Notes: a model not told the origin generated them from the sequence alone. A stretch of DNA of 11,457 nucleotides from Mucidula mucida (GCA_015501055.1 JADNYV010000980.1:1-11457); one strand, 5' to 3'; counted from the first letter of the stretch, positions 1 through 7,788 are shown. Numbers and translations are program-made.

Positions 1-12
1 CAGCGTCATCGC

Positions 13-439
13 TCACCGACCCTTCAAGTCTCTCCAATCTGGCTTCTTTCGAGGCTGTTGGGTGTCTGTGTGTCCGTTCTCTGTTAGTTCTTTGTAATAA
101 CCAACCACGCACCTGGGAAAACCGTCCTCGTCAATCCTCATCTCGAGACGCCTTGCTATAATGTTCTCTTCGAAATCCGACGTATGTTCTTGACGAATTG
201 AGGGTGTCTCCGTCTGCAAAATGTTTTAGCTGTATCTGGTATGACTCGGCTAACTGCACGTACCTTGTCGCTACACTGTCCGACTTCTCCGGCCTTGGCT
301 AAATTCTGACAACGGATCTCGACGAATTGAGCGGGTACACCTCTTTAGATGCGGCGCCATAGAAACCTTTCTGCCTCGTCAACTCCTCTGGTCAGCAGAT
401 GAAGTGGACTGCTGACGCCACTTCAGGTTCCAATATGCG
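13..439 (-). CDS. Minus-strand exons at the left edge, hypothetical, partly decayed
   Basis: Exon 13-213 reads TETPSIRQEHTSDFEENIIA and onward to a TGA at 13-15. It is joined, without a frame change, to an exon ending LAKAGEVGQCSDK at 264 by a textbook 50-nt intron (214-263: GTACGT donor, CTAAAAC branch region, TTTTGCAG acceptor). Another possible intron, 55-112 (GTGCGT, CTAAC branch, CAACAG), would give an alternative end at 24-26. The upstream exon is bounded by an intron at 440-493 (GTATGT..ATTTCAG, 54 nt). The exon 264-439 is not open throughout in the required frame (TAA upstream of VPAQFVEIRC), so a break or an unseen splice exists. Product unknown. Confidence 0.35.
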
Positions 440-735
440 CTGAAATAATGTAAGTTCAGCGCACAAACATGGCGAAGGAAACGACGAACATACGTCAACA
501 GTGATATGTTTCTGGCGGAAACGGTGTTGGGGAAAGTGACGGTAGGAGAGAAAGGATGAATGGGGACTCTAGGCTGACATTCGTTCAGAGATCGAGATCA
601 GGTCCCCGCCGGATGAAATTTCCGTGTGTAAGATGCGTTCTTATCCCCGATCGTTGCCTTGACTAACACCCTTTTCAGATCCCCGTTATGAAAGTCTTCC
701 GTGGCGCACTTCATAGGATGGTATAAGTGTCTCTA
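379..735 (-). CDS. Alternative minus-strand exon chain, hypothetical
   Basis: A frame containing EDFHNGDLKRVLVKATIGD runs from about 735 down to 494 with one TGA near 600. A 96-nt in-frame intron (GTGTTA donor to TGTCAG) would remove that stop. Across the 440-493 intron the same frame continues as AYWNLKWRQQSTSSADQRS and ends at TGA 379-381. It competes with the reading in the 13-439 entry for the exon 264-439; both cannot be right there. No family recognised. Confidence 0.22.
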
Positions 736-1071
736 TAAACTCCCATGGGTACTTTTCTTGAGGCTGTACGCACATTATCTTCAAGCTTTCGAGGTCTGTA
801 TTGACTGAGCTGAGGTACGTGCCGTTAGACTGTAATATGTGTCGCATCAGTAACCAAACCTGCCCTGCAGTTTACGGGATATGCGGTTATTTCTCGCTTT
901 TATTCTTGAGATACAAGACTCTTGAACGGCTAGGACTACAGACTGTATTGATCGAATCCTAATGACAATCCGCGTCGAACAACATTGCGGGACCACCAGA
1001 ACAAAAGCTCCGCCACATAGTCTCAGTCATGATGCGATGGAAGCGCGCACTGCGCATCAGTCAACAGATTA
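736..1071. other. No supportable gene
   Basis: Nothing convincing was seen on either strand. The minus strand has a 29-codon open frame starting MCVQPQEKYPWEFIETLIP near 770, which overlaps the exon above in a different frame. Confidence 0.4.
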
Positions 1072-1260
1072 GTGATGTCGGGCCCAGACGCCCGCCCACT
1101 AAATCAAACCTTAACTGAAAAGGCCTATAAGAGGACGAAGAATTCTGGTTGTACGCCATCACCCATGTTTCCTTCTCGGCGTTATGCTGCCATTATGCTC
1201 GCCGATGTCCTTGATATTTTTCGCGACTTGCATTCGGCATTCTCTCGACTGTGCTCGTGA
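1072..1260 (+). CDS. Short open frame, doubtful hypothetical
   Basis: A 62-codon ATG frame begins MSGPDARPLNQTL. The overlapping frame from about 1153 to 1323 is open too and hydrophobic (FLLGVMLPLCSPMSLIFFA). Having two open frames in the same stretch weakens both. No family recognised. It may be an exon of the same plus-strand unit as 1310-1521. Confidence 0.15.
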   Translation: MMSGPDARPLNQTLTEKAYKRTKNSGCTPSPMFPSRRYAAIMLADVLDIFRDLHSAFSRLCS

Positions 1261-1309
1261 TGTGTGTGTCTTTCTTTCTTTGTACGGACAGCTCCTTCTC
1301 ACGGCGTCT

Positions 1310-1521
1310 TCGTTCGAGTGACTTGTGTACTCACTAGGTCCGGTATCGTCTTGTGGTAGCCGCTCTGTGGTGCATGTAAGTGTTTCTTACGTCCTTTCTA
1401 TCACTGTCATCCTAACCTGTTTATTGCGTAGACATCTTGTTTGACCGACAATTCACAGTACGCTAATTCTTCTGCCTCGATTTGCAAGCTTCAGTGCTAC
1501 GAATTCGACGGCAGCACGGTA
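1310..1521 (+). CDS. Possible two-exon hypothetical fragment
   Basis: A well-formed intron at 1376-1431 (GTAAGT donor, TCCTAACCT branch region, GCGTAG acceptor, 56 nt) joins an open frame ending in CGSRSVVH to one beginning TSCLTDNSQYANSSASIC and running to about EFDGST. There a second GTACGT donor occurs near 1520. The frame is continuous across the splice. No start codon, upstream exon or family is recognisable. Chance is a real alternative because the open stretch is only about 70 codons. Confidence 0.22.
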
Positions 1522-1581
1522 CGTGGCAGTGACTCGCCCAAAATTCACTCATTCACCTCTGTAAAAGTCCGTGTGTGCTGG

Positions 1582-1702
1582 GGCAAACACCACAGCTCTG
1601 GCTGCGACTGCGCGAGCCAGGTATGGGATGATTTTGGGGCCCGTGTGGCTTAATGGGGCTGACCCTACCCAAACCCGACCTTGCGCGCAGTTGGTGTTTG
1701 CC
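1582..1702. repeat. 10-bp inverted repeat enclosing an internal hairpin
   Basis: GGCAAACACC (1582-1591) and GGTGTTTGCC (1693-1702) are perfect reverse complements about 100 nt apart. Inside lies CTGGCT (1598-1603) pairing with AGCCAG (1615-1620). The nested arrangement could be a structured RNA, but no known RNA family was recognised. TGGCTTAATGG inside resembles a Pol III A box, yet no B box sits at tRNA distance. Confidence 0.35.
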
Positions 1703-1917
1703 TGGTTTCCTGCCCGCCCTCCTTGGAGTAGCGCAATCAGCCACCGAGACTCTGTTTTTTTTAAGCCTTTCCGCGAGAGATTTGACGCTGTACTCGCCAG
1801 CCCCTGCCCTGGGTAACGGAGCGCTCGCGGTTTGAATCTCGGCCGAGAAGCCCAAAGACCTTAGCAGGGCACCTTGACGGTACCACCTACGAGCTTAAAA
1901 GTGCTCTTTAGCGAGAC

Positions 1918-1942
1918 GTGCCTGTACAAAATGCACAGGCAC
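1918..1942. other. Short hairpin
   Basis: GTGCCTGT at 1918-1925 is the exact reverse complement of ACAGGCAC at 1935-1942, with a 9-nt loop. No U-run follows, so it is not a simple terminator. Function unknown. Confidence 0.4.
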
Positions 1943-2030
1943 CTTTCGCTTAGACATTACAGTAAATACTTGCCGTAGTAGTCAAATAATGCATTCATTT
2001 GACCAAGAAGAAGAAGAGCACTCGAAGATG

Positions 2031-2148
2031 TCTCCCCCGAAGAACCACGCGAAGACATTTCCCCAAAGACACCGAAGAGGAGGATGCTTCCCCGAAGAAC
2101 CACGCGTTCCTTCCCCGAAGAGCCACGCGAAGCGAAGAGGATGACGTC
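2031..2148. repeat. Degenerate tandem repeat, about 25-28 nt unit, four copies
   Basis: Four imperfect units each start TTCCCC(C)GAAGA or a close variant: 2031-2058, 2059-2087, 2088-2110 and 2111-2148. Units one, three and four share GAAG(A)ACCACGCG-like text; the second is most diverged. It could encode a Pro-Glu-Arg-rich peptide (PEEPRE) on the plus strand, but no gene model supports this. It reads as a minisatellite in the thiolase 5' region. Confidence 0.6.
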
Positions 2149-2150
2149 AT
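2141..2150. promoter_or_regulatory. ATGACGTCAT palindrome (CRE/ATF-like bZIP site)
   Basis: This is a perfect 10-bp palindrome containing TGACGTCA, the consensus half-site pair of CREB/ATF-type bZIP factors. It lies about 330 nt upstream of the thiolase ATG, at the end of the 2031-2148 repeat. A regulatory role is inference from the motif and position only. Confidence 0.35.
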
Positions 2151-2477
2151 CCGACACACTTGCCTTGCTCCATCATGCATCGGTAAATGACAGTCGACTC
2201 GCCTTCCTCCATCACTCATTTGCAAGAGCGTGCGCGGGCTCCTGTTGCCCTTTTCTTTGGCACATGATGAAGAGAATGCGCGTTCCGACACGCCTTATGG
2301 GAATTGCCGCCATGGAGCCGCGTCGAGGAGTACGCCTGTCGCGAGTATGTCTATCACGGTCTTGTACCCTACTAAGCTTACCTGCTCCTCTTTGAGGCTA
2401 TCGCAGCAAGTCGACACGGACCGGTTTTCGTAGTAGCCGAATAGCGAACCCATGACCACCCCGCATCTTCTACCACC
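2151..2477. other. Upstream region of the thiolase
   Basis: There is no gene with support here. Short overlapping open frames occur in several phases, as expected in GC-balanced non-coding DNA. Apart from the palindrome at 2141-2150, no promoter element was recognised. Confidence 0.4.
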
Positions 2478-4057
2478 ATGAGCGAAAGCAAAGGGCGACG
2501 TGTATTCATCATCGGCGGGGGTGTACAGCGTTTATCAAGGTGGGTTCCGGCGTGCTTGCCTATATTGACTGTGCAGCCAGGGCAAAGCGGACGACGGAAG
2601 ATGTATGCTCTTCCGTGAAAGCAAATCGGACGACGCTTATACATTTCGCAGATGGGTCTCGAGGCTGCGACGAAGCCTGCTAGACGCTGGGATCACGTAC
2701 GATGAGGTCGAGCTAGCAAGCGTTGGGTACTGCTATGGTGTATGCCGGACCCCTTTCCCATATTATATACTCAGATATCCTCAGCGATCCCTCTACGCAC
2801 TCGGTCTCACGTCTATCCCCATAACCAACGTCAACAACAACTGTTCTACCGGCTCGACCGCCCTCTTCGCCGCGTCCTCCGCTGTTCGTACGGCCAAGCG
2901 TCATGCGCACTCGCCCTTGGATTCGAACAAATGAAGCCCGGCAGTCTCGGAAGCAATTTCCCCGACCGCCCATCTCCCACCGCGCTCCTCAACCAGCGCA
3001 GTGCTGAAGCTGAAGAGGCGCTCGGGGGAACCATGGTCCTGGTGCGCCGCGCATGTTTGATAACGCGGCCAAAGAGTATTTCAAAAAGTACGGCTGTGGA
3101 TCTGCGGAAGACTTGGCGAGGATTGCGAGCAAGAATCATAAACACTCGGTGAACAACCCGTATAGCCAGTTCCGGGATGGATGGAGTGTGGAGCAGGTGA
3201 TGAAGGGGAAGCAGATTACAGATCAGCTGACGGTGTATATGTGCAGTCCAACGTCGGACGGCGCGGCGTGCTGTATCGTGGCGGATGAGGCGTTTGTGAA
3301 GAAACATGGACTAGAGAATCAGGCGATTGAGATTGTGGCGAGTGCGTTGATGACGGATACACTGTCGGCCTACAAGGGAGATGCGATGGATATTGTCGGT
3401 TATGGCATGTCTCGCAAGTGTGCTGACAAGGTGTTTGAGGAGGCCAATGCGAGCAGGGACGATGTCGGTGTCGTTGAACTGCACGATTGCTTTGCTTCCA
3501 ACGAGGTAAGCTTCAGTTTTGGTTATATCCTCATCTGACGCGCCGTATAGCTGGTGACGTATGACGCGCTGCGTCTCTGTCCCGATGGCGGCGCAGTTGA
3601 TATGGTCAGACGCGGCGACAACACGTATGGCGGGAAATACGTCATCAACCCTAGTGGCGGACTCGAAGCAAAGGGACATCCACTCGGGGCGACGGGACTC
3701 GGTATGCATTTCTACATCACGAGTACGTCTTCTCTCTTCCTTCCCTCCCGCTCTCCTCACCTCTTCTTCCTAGTGCAATTGAGAAATTGGGCTGGTCCGA
3801 TGCAAGCTCCGGGGCTCTTCCCCTTGGGTAATCCCCGCGGCAAGTATGGGCTGGTGCATAATCTGGGGTTGGGTGGGGCGGTGGTCGTGTCGCTGTTGCG
3901 GAGGCCAGAGTTTTGGAGGGAGGGTGGGGAGGATGGAAGGGATAGGGTGGGATATAATCATGCGTGTGTGTGTAGAGGTGTGACGAGGGAGGATGTGGAT
4001 AAGGTTAAGTCGAGGAGGAGTGCGAGTGAGTATGTCTTGCAGGCGGCAAAGCTGTAA
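2478..4057 (+). CDS. SCPx-type (SCP2) peroxisomal thiolase, frame-broken in its 5' part
   Basis: Thiolase of the sterol-carrier-protein-x family, expected to cleave 3-ketoacyl-CoA in peroxisomes. Seen: the start peptide [13 protein letters not shown] at 2478; [10 protein letters not shown] with the acyl-accepting Cys codon at 2842-2844; [21 protein letters not shown] (3473-3493); [18 protein letters not shown] with its His codon at 3677-3679; [17 protein letters not shown]; and C-terminal AKL, a PTS1 tripeptide. No SCP2 lipid-binding domain follows. Proposed exons are 2478-2539, 2577-2602, 2652-2739, 2785-3505, 3551-3722 and 3774-4057. Introns 2603-2651, 3506-3550 (GTAAGC..TATAG) and 3723-3773 (GTACGT..CTAG) are well supported; the first (37 nt) is doubtful. 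Frame losses lie near 2520, 2577, 2676, 2740-2785, 2893 and 3031, and none after 3053. It is either a pseudogene with a young 3' end or an intact gene damaged by sequence error. Family identity is near certain; integrity is not. Confidence 0.9.
3053..4057 (+). CDS. Intact C-terminal part of the thiolase (three exons)
   Basis: This is the uninterrupted section of the thiolase above, starting at the ATG of [14 protein letters not shown]. Exons 3053-3505, 3551-3722 and 3774-4057 splice in one frame: GAG|CTG across the first intron, and a codon split as A|TG across the second. The second intron is 51 nt and has no stop, so an unspliced reading is also open. The family alignment (FYIT then [12 protein letters not shown]) argues that it is spliced out. 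The section carries the HDCF and GHPLGATG active-site motifs but lacks the nucleophilic Cys. If translated alone it would be an inactive fragment, although an automatic gene caller might start here. Confidence 0.75.
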
Positions 4058-4759
4058 GTATAAAAATGGATGTTTTTGAGGACTACTGCATGTTCGTCAA
4101 ATGTTCCGTTTACTGAACGTTCTGGTAAGCGAACTTTCCTTTCTTGTGCGACTATTATACAGGCCCTTCTGTTTTGTAGGCTGTGATGGTGATGCGCCAA
4201 GGCCAGTAAGGGGCGCTGCTTCTTGATGCTTTGAAACGACAGCATGATTGCTCCCGCCTGTCGCTCATTCTATCACTCCTCGAGGCGAAAATTATCCTTC
4301 AGTTCCCCTGGGATCTATTTCCTGTACGCCACGTCAAATGTCGTGACGAGGCGCATCATCAAAAAACTCCATGGCACGGTCGCACAATTACGCTGAGCTT
4401 TGATCACTGTTCAATTGTGTGGCTGCGAGTAGAATGTAACACAAATCATTGGCATGCGCACTTGATCCCTTTAGTAAGTACAATCTTTTAATCAGAATGT
4501 TCCGACCATGATGCTTTGCCTGCTGGTTCTTGATTTGACCCCATCGACACGCTTTTACAAGAACAGATATGAGGAACTGTCATCCCATCATCAAACGATG
4601 CCTGGACGACCTCTTATTCCTAGAACAGCTAGAATTGTCCTGGCTTGACATCACGGCTTGATTGTTCAGAGTGACTCTTTTTATTCTGTGCATACTCACG
4701 CAATTCATAGCAGTACTGGCTGATGATCTTTCACCGTTCTTCTAGTCGCCTCCGGAGTA
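4058..4759. other. Intergenic stretch, no supportable gene
   Basis: The stretch follows the thiolase stop. A plus-strand 86-codon frame at 4231-4491 overlaps another open frame reading IYFLYATSNVVTRRIIKKL at about 4313-4390. Neither has splice sites, neighbours in frame or family likeness that would support it. Confidence 0.4.
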
Positions 4760-4819
4760 ATGGCGGTCCCTCGCGTAATCCTAATAGAAACACTGCTCGT
4801 ACTCACGCTTCCTTTGATC

Positions 4820-5098
4820 ATGTCCACCAACGATACGCAACTGCAATACGAATTGGACGAGGCAGGGGTCAAATCCATCCTCTCCACCACGCTCAATGCA
4901 TGGATTCTCCAGATCTTCTGCTACGTCGTCTATACTGCGATATATATCCTTTCGATGTACGCCCCCCTCCTTCGTTTTTGCGTCCACGATTTCTCATGTC
5001 ATTGTGATCAGTGTTCTCATCGCTGCCAGAGAATCGTCTTCAACAGGCAAGCGAAAAGCCTTGGCTGGCCCAATCACGCTCATCTTGACCATGCGCAA
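4820..5098 (+). CDS. N-terminal exons of a multi-pass membrane protein (partial)
   Basis: The ATG at 4820 begins MSTNDTQLQYELDEAGVKS, followed by a hydrophobic segment, QIFCYVVYTAIYILS. A 55-nt intron (4957-5011: GTACGC donor, GTGATCAG acceptor) splits a codon (AT|T). The frame continues IVLIAARESSSTGKRKALAG, then PITLILTM, the start of a second hydrophobic stretch. A GTAGGC donor at 5099 just precedes an in-frame TAG, so a third exon is likely; an acceptor GATGCAG at about 5144 would continue the frame. An acidic N-terminus followed by closely spaced helices resembles the uncharacterised seven-helix proteins common in mushroom-forming fungi; that likeness is from memory. A start at 4760 is possible but adds an unlikely extra hydrophobic leader. 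Downstream exons would run into the opposite-strand zinc-finger gene, so the copy may be truncated. Confidence 0.45.
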
Positions 5099-5511
5099 GT
5101 AGGCTGTGTATGACATTTTGTCAACGCCACGTTCATCGATGCAGCTGCAACTCGAGAGGTCGACTTTGTGTGGTCCTCGTCGGGTTGAAACTTTCGGATC
5201 AGTCACCTTGTTTTGTGGTACAGAAAATGTCCTTCGTGTTCGTATGCCTAGTCGACTCTTCAAATTCGATCTCTGGCGCGTCGTATGATCGCAACCGTCC
5301 CACGGACAAGCGAATCTCTTCGTCTTGGGATCATGGATCTCGACATGACGCTTCAAGTGGCGGTTCAGCGCATAGACCCGTGGACAATAAGGGCATGGCT
5401 GAAAAGAGAACAAAAGGGAGTTATGTCAGCGACCGATGAACAATAACGGTGTCCGGATTTGGACACAAGGCGGGTACTCACAAAGGCTCGGGCTTTGATT
5501 GGAGAAGACAT
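4994..5511 (-). CDS. Small C2H2 zinc-finger protein, second finger altered
   Basis: Exon 1 (5511-5482) encodes MSSPIKARAF. An 83-nt intron (5481-5399: GTGAGT donor, CTTTTCAG acceptor) joins in phase 0 to PCPYCPRVYALNRHLKRH. Finger 1 (5398-5333) fits F-x-C-x2-C-x3-Y-x5-L-x2-H-x3-H exactly. A linker, DPKTKR, follows, then finger 2 (5314-5237), FACPWDGCDHTTRQRSNLKS, with C-x4-C spacing. Both zinc-binding His positions are CGA Arg codons, at 5254-5252 and 5242-5240. The rest of the frame, to a stop at 4994, is unremarkable and overlaps the plus-strand membrane-protein exons, so the true end is probably earlier, perhaps after a GTGACT donor near 5204. C2H2 proteins of this kind are nuclear DNA-binding factors; the target is unknown. 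Confidence 0.6.
5307..5347. repeat. Zinc-finger duplicated segment, copy 1
   Basis: CAAGCGAATCTCTTCGTCTT(GG) at 5307-5328 is repeated exactly at 5592-5613. Downstream, both copies continue with ATCGACATG-like text. Copy 1 codes for the KTKRFAC linker region of the zinc-finger gene on the minus strand. Confidence 0.75.
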
Positions 5512-5731
5512 TGTGTGATAGGATGTGCAAGCAAAAGTGCGCGGGCGGGATGGGATGGAGGATGATGTTGCTCGAGGTGCTGATGCATGGGCAAGCGAAT
5601 CTCTTCGTCTTGGATATCGACATGTGCGAGAGATTAGTTGTGCGCGGCGTCAAGGGTACTTCTGTCCATTTCCGTATGCTACACGGGCTTGTCAGTACGA
5701 AGGGAGTATAACGAGAGGAGAGAAAACTCAC
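5512..5731 (-). pseudogene. Degenerate partial duplicate of the C2H2 finger region
   Basis: On the minus strand, 5624-5592 matches the linker between the two fingers (SKTKRFACP against PKTKRFACP), with 22 identical bases and a deletion of about 8 nt. The preceding text, TTNLSHMSI, aligns loosely with ALNRHLKRHVEI, but the first finger's cysteines are not recognisable and the second Cys pair is disrupted (CPCISTSS). No complete finger remains. It lies immediately upstream of the intact-looking zinc-finger gene in the same orientation, as expected from a tandem duplication followed by decay. Confidence 0.5.
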
Positions 5732-5867
5732 ATCACAGTACGAAACGGTAGATGATTATACGACGTAAACTATGGTTGTTCAACGAATCGAGTTCATAGA
5801 AGGCGATGGGTGCATAGCTAACGCAAAACTCAGCGTGAGTAGTTCAGCATAAGGCTTGTACACGCCG

Positions 5868-6709
5868 CTAATAGCGACCCATGTAACCTTGATCAAAGTC
5901 TAGAAAATGACAACTTAGTATGCACTTAACATCGACCAGTGGTATGACTTACTAAGAACTCGCTGTCGTGAGACTTGGAGACGACGTCTATCAGAATGTG
6001 AGCCCTCGACAAGACAAGAGTCTACAGTACCAATATCAATTGGGTTATACACAGACTGAAACTTGAGAAACTCACCATGACGCAAGGACAGCGCGGCGGA
6101 GGCTGCGCCGAGTACGAAAGTCTTCAACCAATACTCCTCGTGGATGTTATCGCTTGCCGTGCTATCAAGAACCCTCCCGACCCGACTTGCGCCACGTCTG
6201 GCGCATTCGGAGGACGTCGTAGCACTAGAACAAAGGAGTATCTCTATTGCACGAGCACGTTTCTCCGACTTCAGTTGTGCCTACGCCCTCCCACAGTTAT
6301 CTAAAGCATAAGATCAGTACATGAAGGAATTGATTAATATCAACAAATTCACCTTGGCACGATGAGAATACCAGCAATTCCATCGCTGAGTACAGAGGGT
6401 TGTCCTCTGGATGTCTTCCTTGTCGAGTTCAAATTCCCGATGTCGCGCCCTACATCATGCCGACAATGTCAGGCAATCCGTCAATCGTACGGCGCGAGCG
6501 AAACAGCATTCGCGGTGAGGCGCGTCGGGCGTAGCATTGTCATCCTTGAGTCCTAACAGCGAAATCAGTGAAAAGCACCAGATGAATCAATTCGACTTAC
6601 TAATGGTTATCCACTGCCCACGGTATCTAGCTCACGGATATCCTTTCAGAAATGAATACAATAGGGAACAAAATTGTAGAACTCACCCTCGACAACTGGC
6701 GGTCAACAT
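5868..6709 (-). CDS. Hypothetical protein, six small exons
   Basis: This is a hand-built model in which one frame is carried through 6709-6687, 6626-6601, 6552-6353, 6280-6076, 6021-5953 and 5899-5868. It starts MLTASCRGYRGQWITIR and ends RVLNFDQGYMGRY at TAG 5868-5870. Donors are GTGAGT, GTAAGT, GTGAAT, GTGAGT and GTAAGT; introns are 48-72 nt with CTGAT/CTAAG-type branch sites. The third exon holds one in-frame TGA (6457-6455). A 72-nt in-frame intron, 6490-6419 (GTACGA..GACAAG), would remove it and leave about 160 residues. The longest clean exon reads AQLKSEKRARAIEILLCSS and later EEYWLKTFVLGAASAALSL. No family recognised; it could also be a lightly damaged pseudogene. Confidence 0.42.
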
Positions 6710-6788
6710 TCAGAGCCGCGCTGCGCCATAGCGGCGAATGTAGCGCACATGAAGCCAACCATTTACGGAGGACAACCATCGCGCCCTG

Positions 6789-7226
6789 TCACAAAGACGC
6801 GTCGTCGCCGTTCCAGCGCTGAGATGTCGCTGAAAGTTGTGCTAGCAGTGGCCCGGAATGAACAATGCTAAACATAATGTCGAAGACCGGGGGGGCGTTA
6901 ATCCGTGGTCTCCTGTATCCGCCGTACCATTTCGGCTTTCTCACCGGCACGAAGCCAAATGGGAAAAGGACGCGTCGCGAAGACAACGCCGCAGACGTCG
7001 GCGAACAACAAACAAGGCATACTGAAGTCTCGAGGTCTATTATAGACATCAGCAAATTTGGACCACACATCAATGGCGTGGACTTACCAGGTAAGCCCGA
7101 GTCTTCATGGTCGGTGCGGGATGAGATGAATGGGTTCCTCGAAGAAGTCGTCAGAGCCTTATGCCCATGCGAGTATAAGGAATGTAGCAGTTGGAGGTGT
7201 ACAGAGAATGTACCGTTCATGAGCAT
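6789..7226 (-). CDS. Hypothetical protein, two exons
   Basis: From the ATG at 7226 (MLMNGTFSVHLQLLHSLYS) the frame reaches a consensus 51-nt intron at 7087-7037 (GTAAGT donor, GCTGATG branch, ATAATAG acceptor). It then continues LETSVCLVCCSPTSAALSS to a stop at 6789, about 128 residues when spliced. The intron length is a multiple of three and contains no stop, so an unspliced 145-residue reading is equally open. A different frame, 7335-7159 (MPPSTPRLVRSLPARRSPTH), is also open for 58 codons, which lowers confidence. No domain recognised. Confidence 0.33.
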   Translation of the reverse strand: MLMNGTFSVHLQLLHSLYSHGHKALTTSSRNPFISSRTDHEDSGLPGKSTPLMCGPNLLMSIIDLETSVCLVCCSPTSAALSSRRVLFPFGFVPVRKPKWYGGYRRPRINAPPVFDIMFSIVHSGPLLAQLSATSQRWNGDDASL

Positions 7227-7788
7227 AGCCAGACCCCGACGGTTTACTCAACGTCTGGTACTGTGGGGGCGGGAAATGAGTAGGGCTACGACGTGCTGGA
7301 AGACTACGGACCAAGCGAGGAGTAGAAGGCGGCATTAATGAACGATCCTAGCCGCGACACTGTCGTCCACGTCGCGCTAAACAGCACCAAAAGAAAATCT
7401 GGAAAAACTCGTCAACGGGCTATGGAACGACACGAAACAATAGACGTACCAGAGCGTTATAGCGCAGAATGAAGACACCTGATGAAGGGAAATGATGAGC
7501 AAGAATATCAACAACGATGGTGGGAAGAAAGAAATGGACCTCTCACGATCACTGGCTCGGTCACGTTATGAACGCGTCGGGAATGGTATGGAGAGAACAA
7601 CGGCGCCGACTCAGAGGGACCCAACAGAAGAAGTGAGGTATGAGATAAAGAAGTAGAACATGGCCGTGTCGCAGTAAGGAAGAGGGAAGGATGGGAGAGG
7701 GAATGATGAGTTCTAACCGAATCCCATCGCCTTTTATTCGTGTTTCCATCCCCAAAGATTCATCAGAGACGTAAATACATTCGGGTAG
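7227..7788. other. No supportable complete gene; one likely minus-strand intron
   Basis: A 51-nt minus-strand intron candidate lies at 7449-7399 (GTACGT donor, TTTTTCCAG acceptor). The flanking exons are not open in a shared frame for long. A minus-strand 64-codon frame at 7755-7561 has no other support. Confidence 0.35.

Noticed and set aside
1640..1850. A tRNA or other Pol III gene from TGGCTTAATGG (A-box-like) and GGTTTGAATCT (B-box-like)
   Set aside because: The two strings are about 180 nt apart, too far for a tRNA even with an intron, and no acceptor stem or anticodon arm can be formed around them.
1553..1855. Minus-strand 100-codon open frame
   Set aside because: It is low-complexity Arg/Pro/Ser text in a GC-rich stretch, with open frames on the other strand too, no splice sites and no recognisable domain.
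2846..3307. Minus-strand 153-codon open frame
   Set aside because: It is a shadow of the thiolase on the opposite strand, whose plus-strand reading has clear family motifs.
3311..3760. Minus-strand 149-codon open frame
   Set aside because: It is antisense to the best conserved part of the thiolase, including HDCF and GHPLGATG.
5525..5755. Plus-strand frame reading GYFCPFPYATRACQYEG as a zinc-binding protein
   Set aside because: It is antisense to the duplicated zinc-finger segment, its cysteines do not fit a known spacing, and no splice sites support it.
5868..5899. Sugar-transporter (MFS) signature from FDQGYMG
   Set aside because: In transporters this motif sits after a hydrophobic N-terminal helix and is followed by many helices; here a hydrophilic stretch precedes it and a stop follows within three codons.
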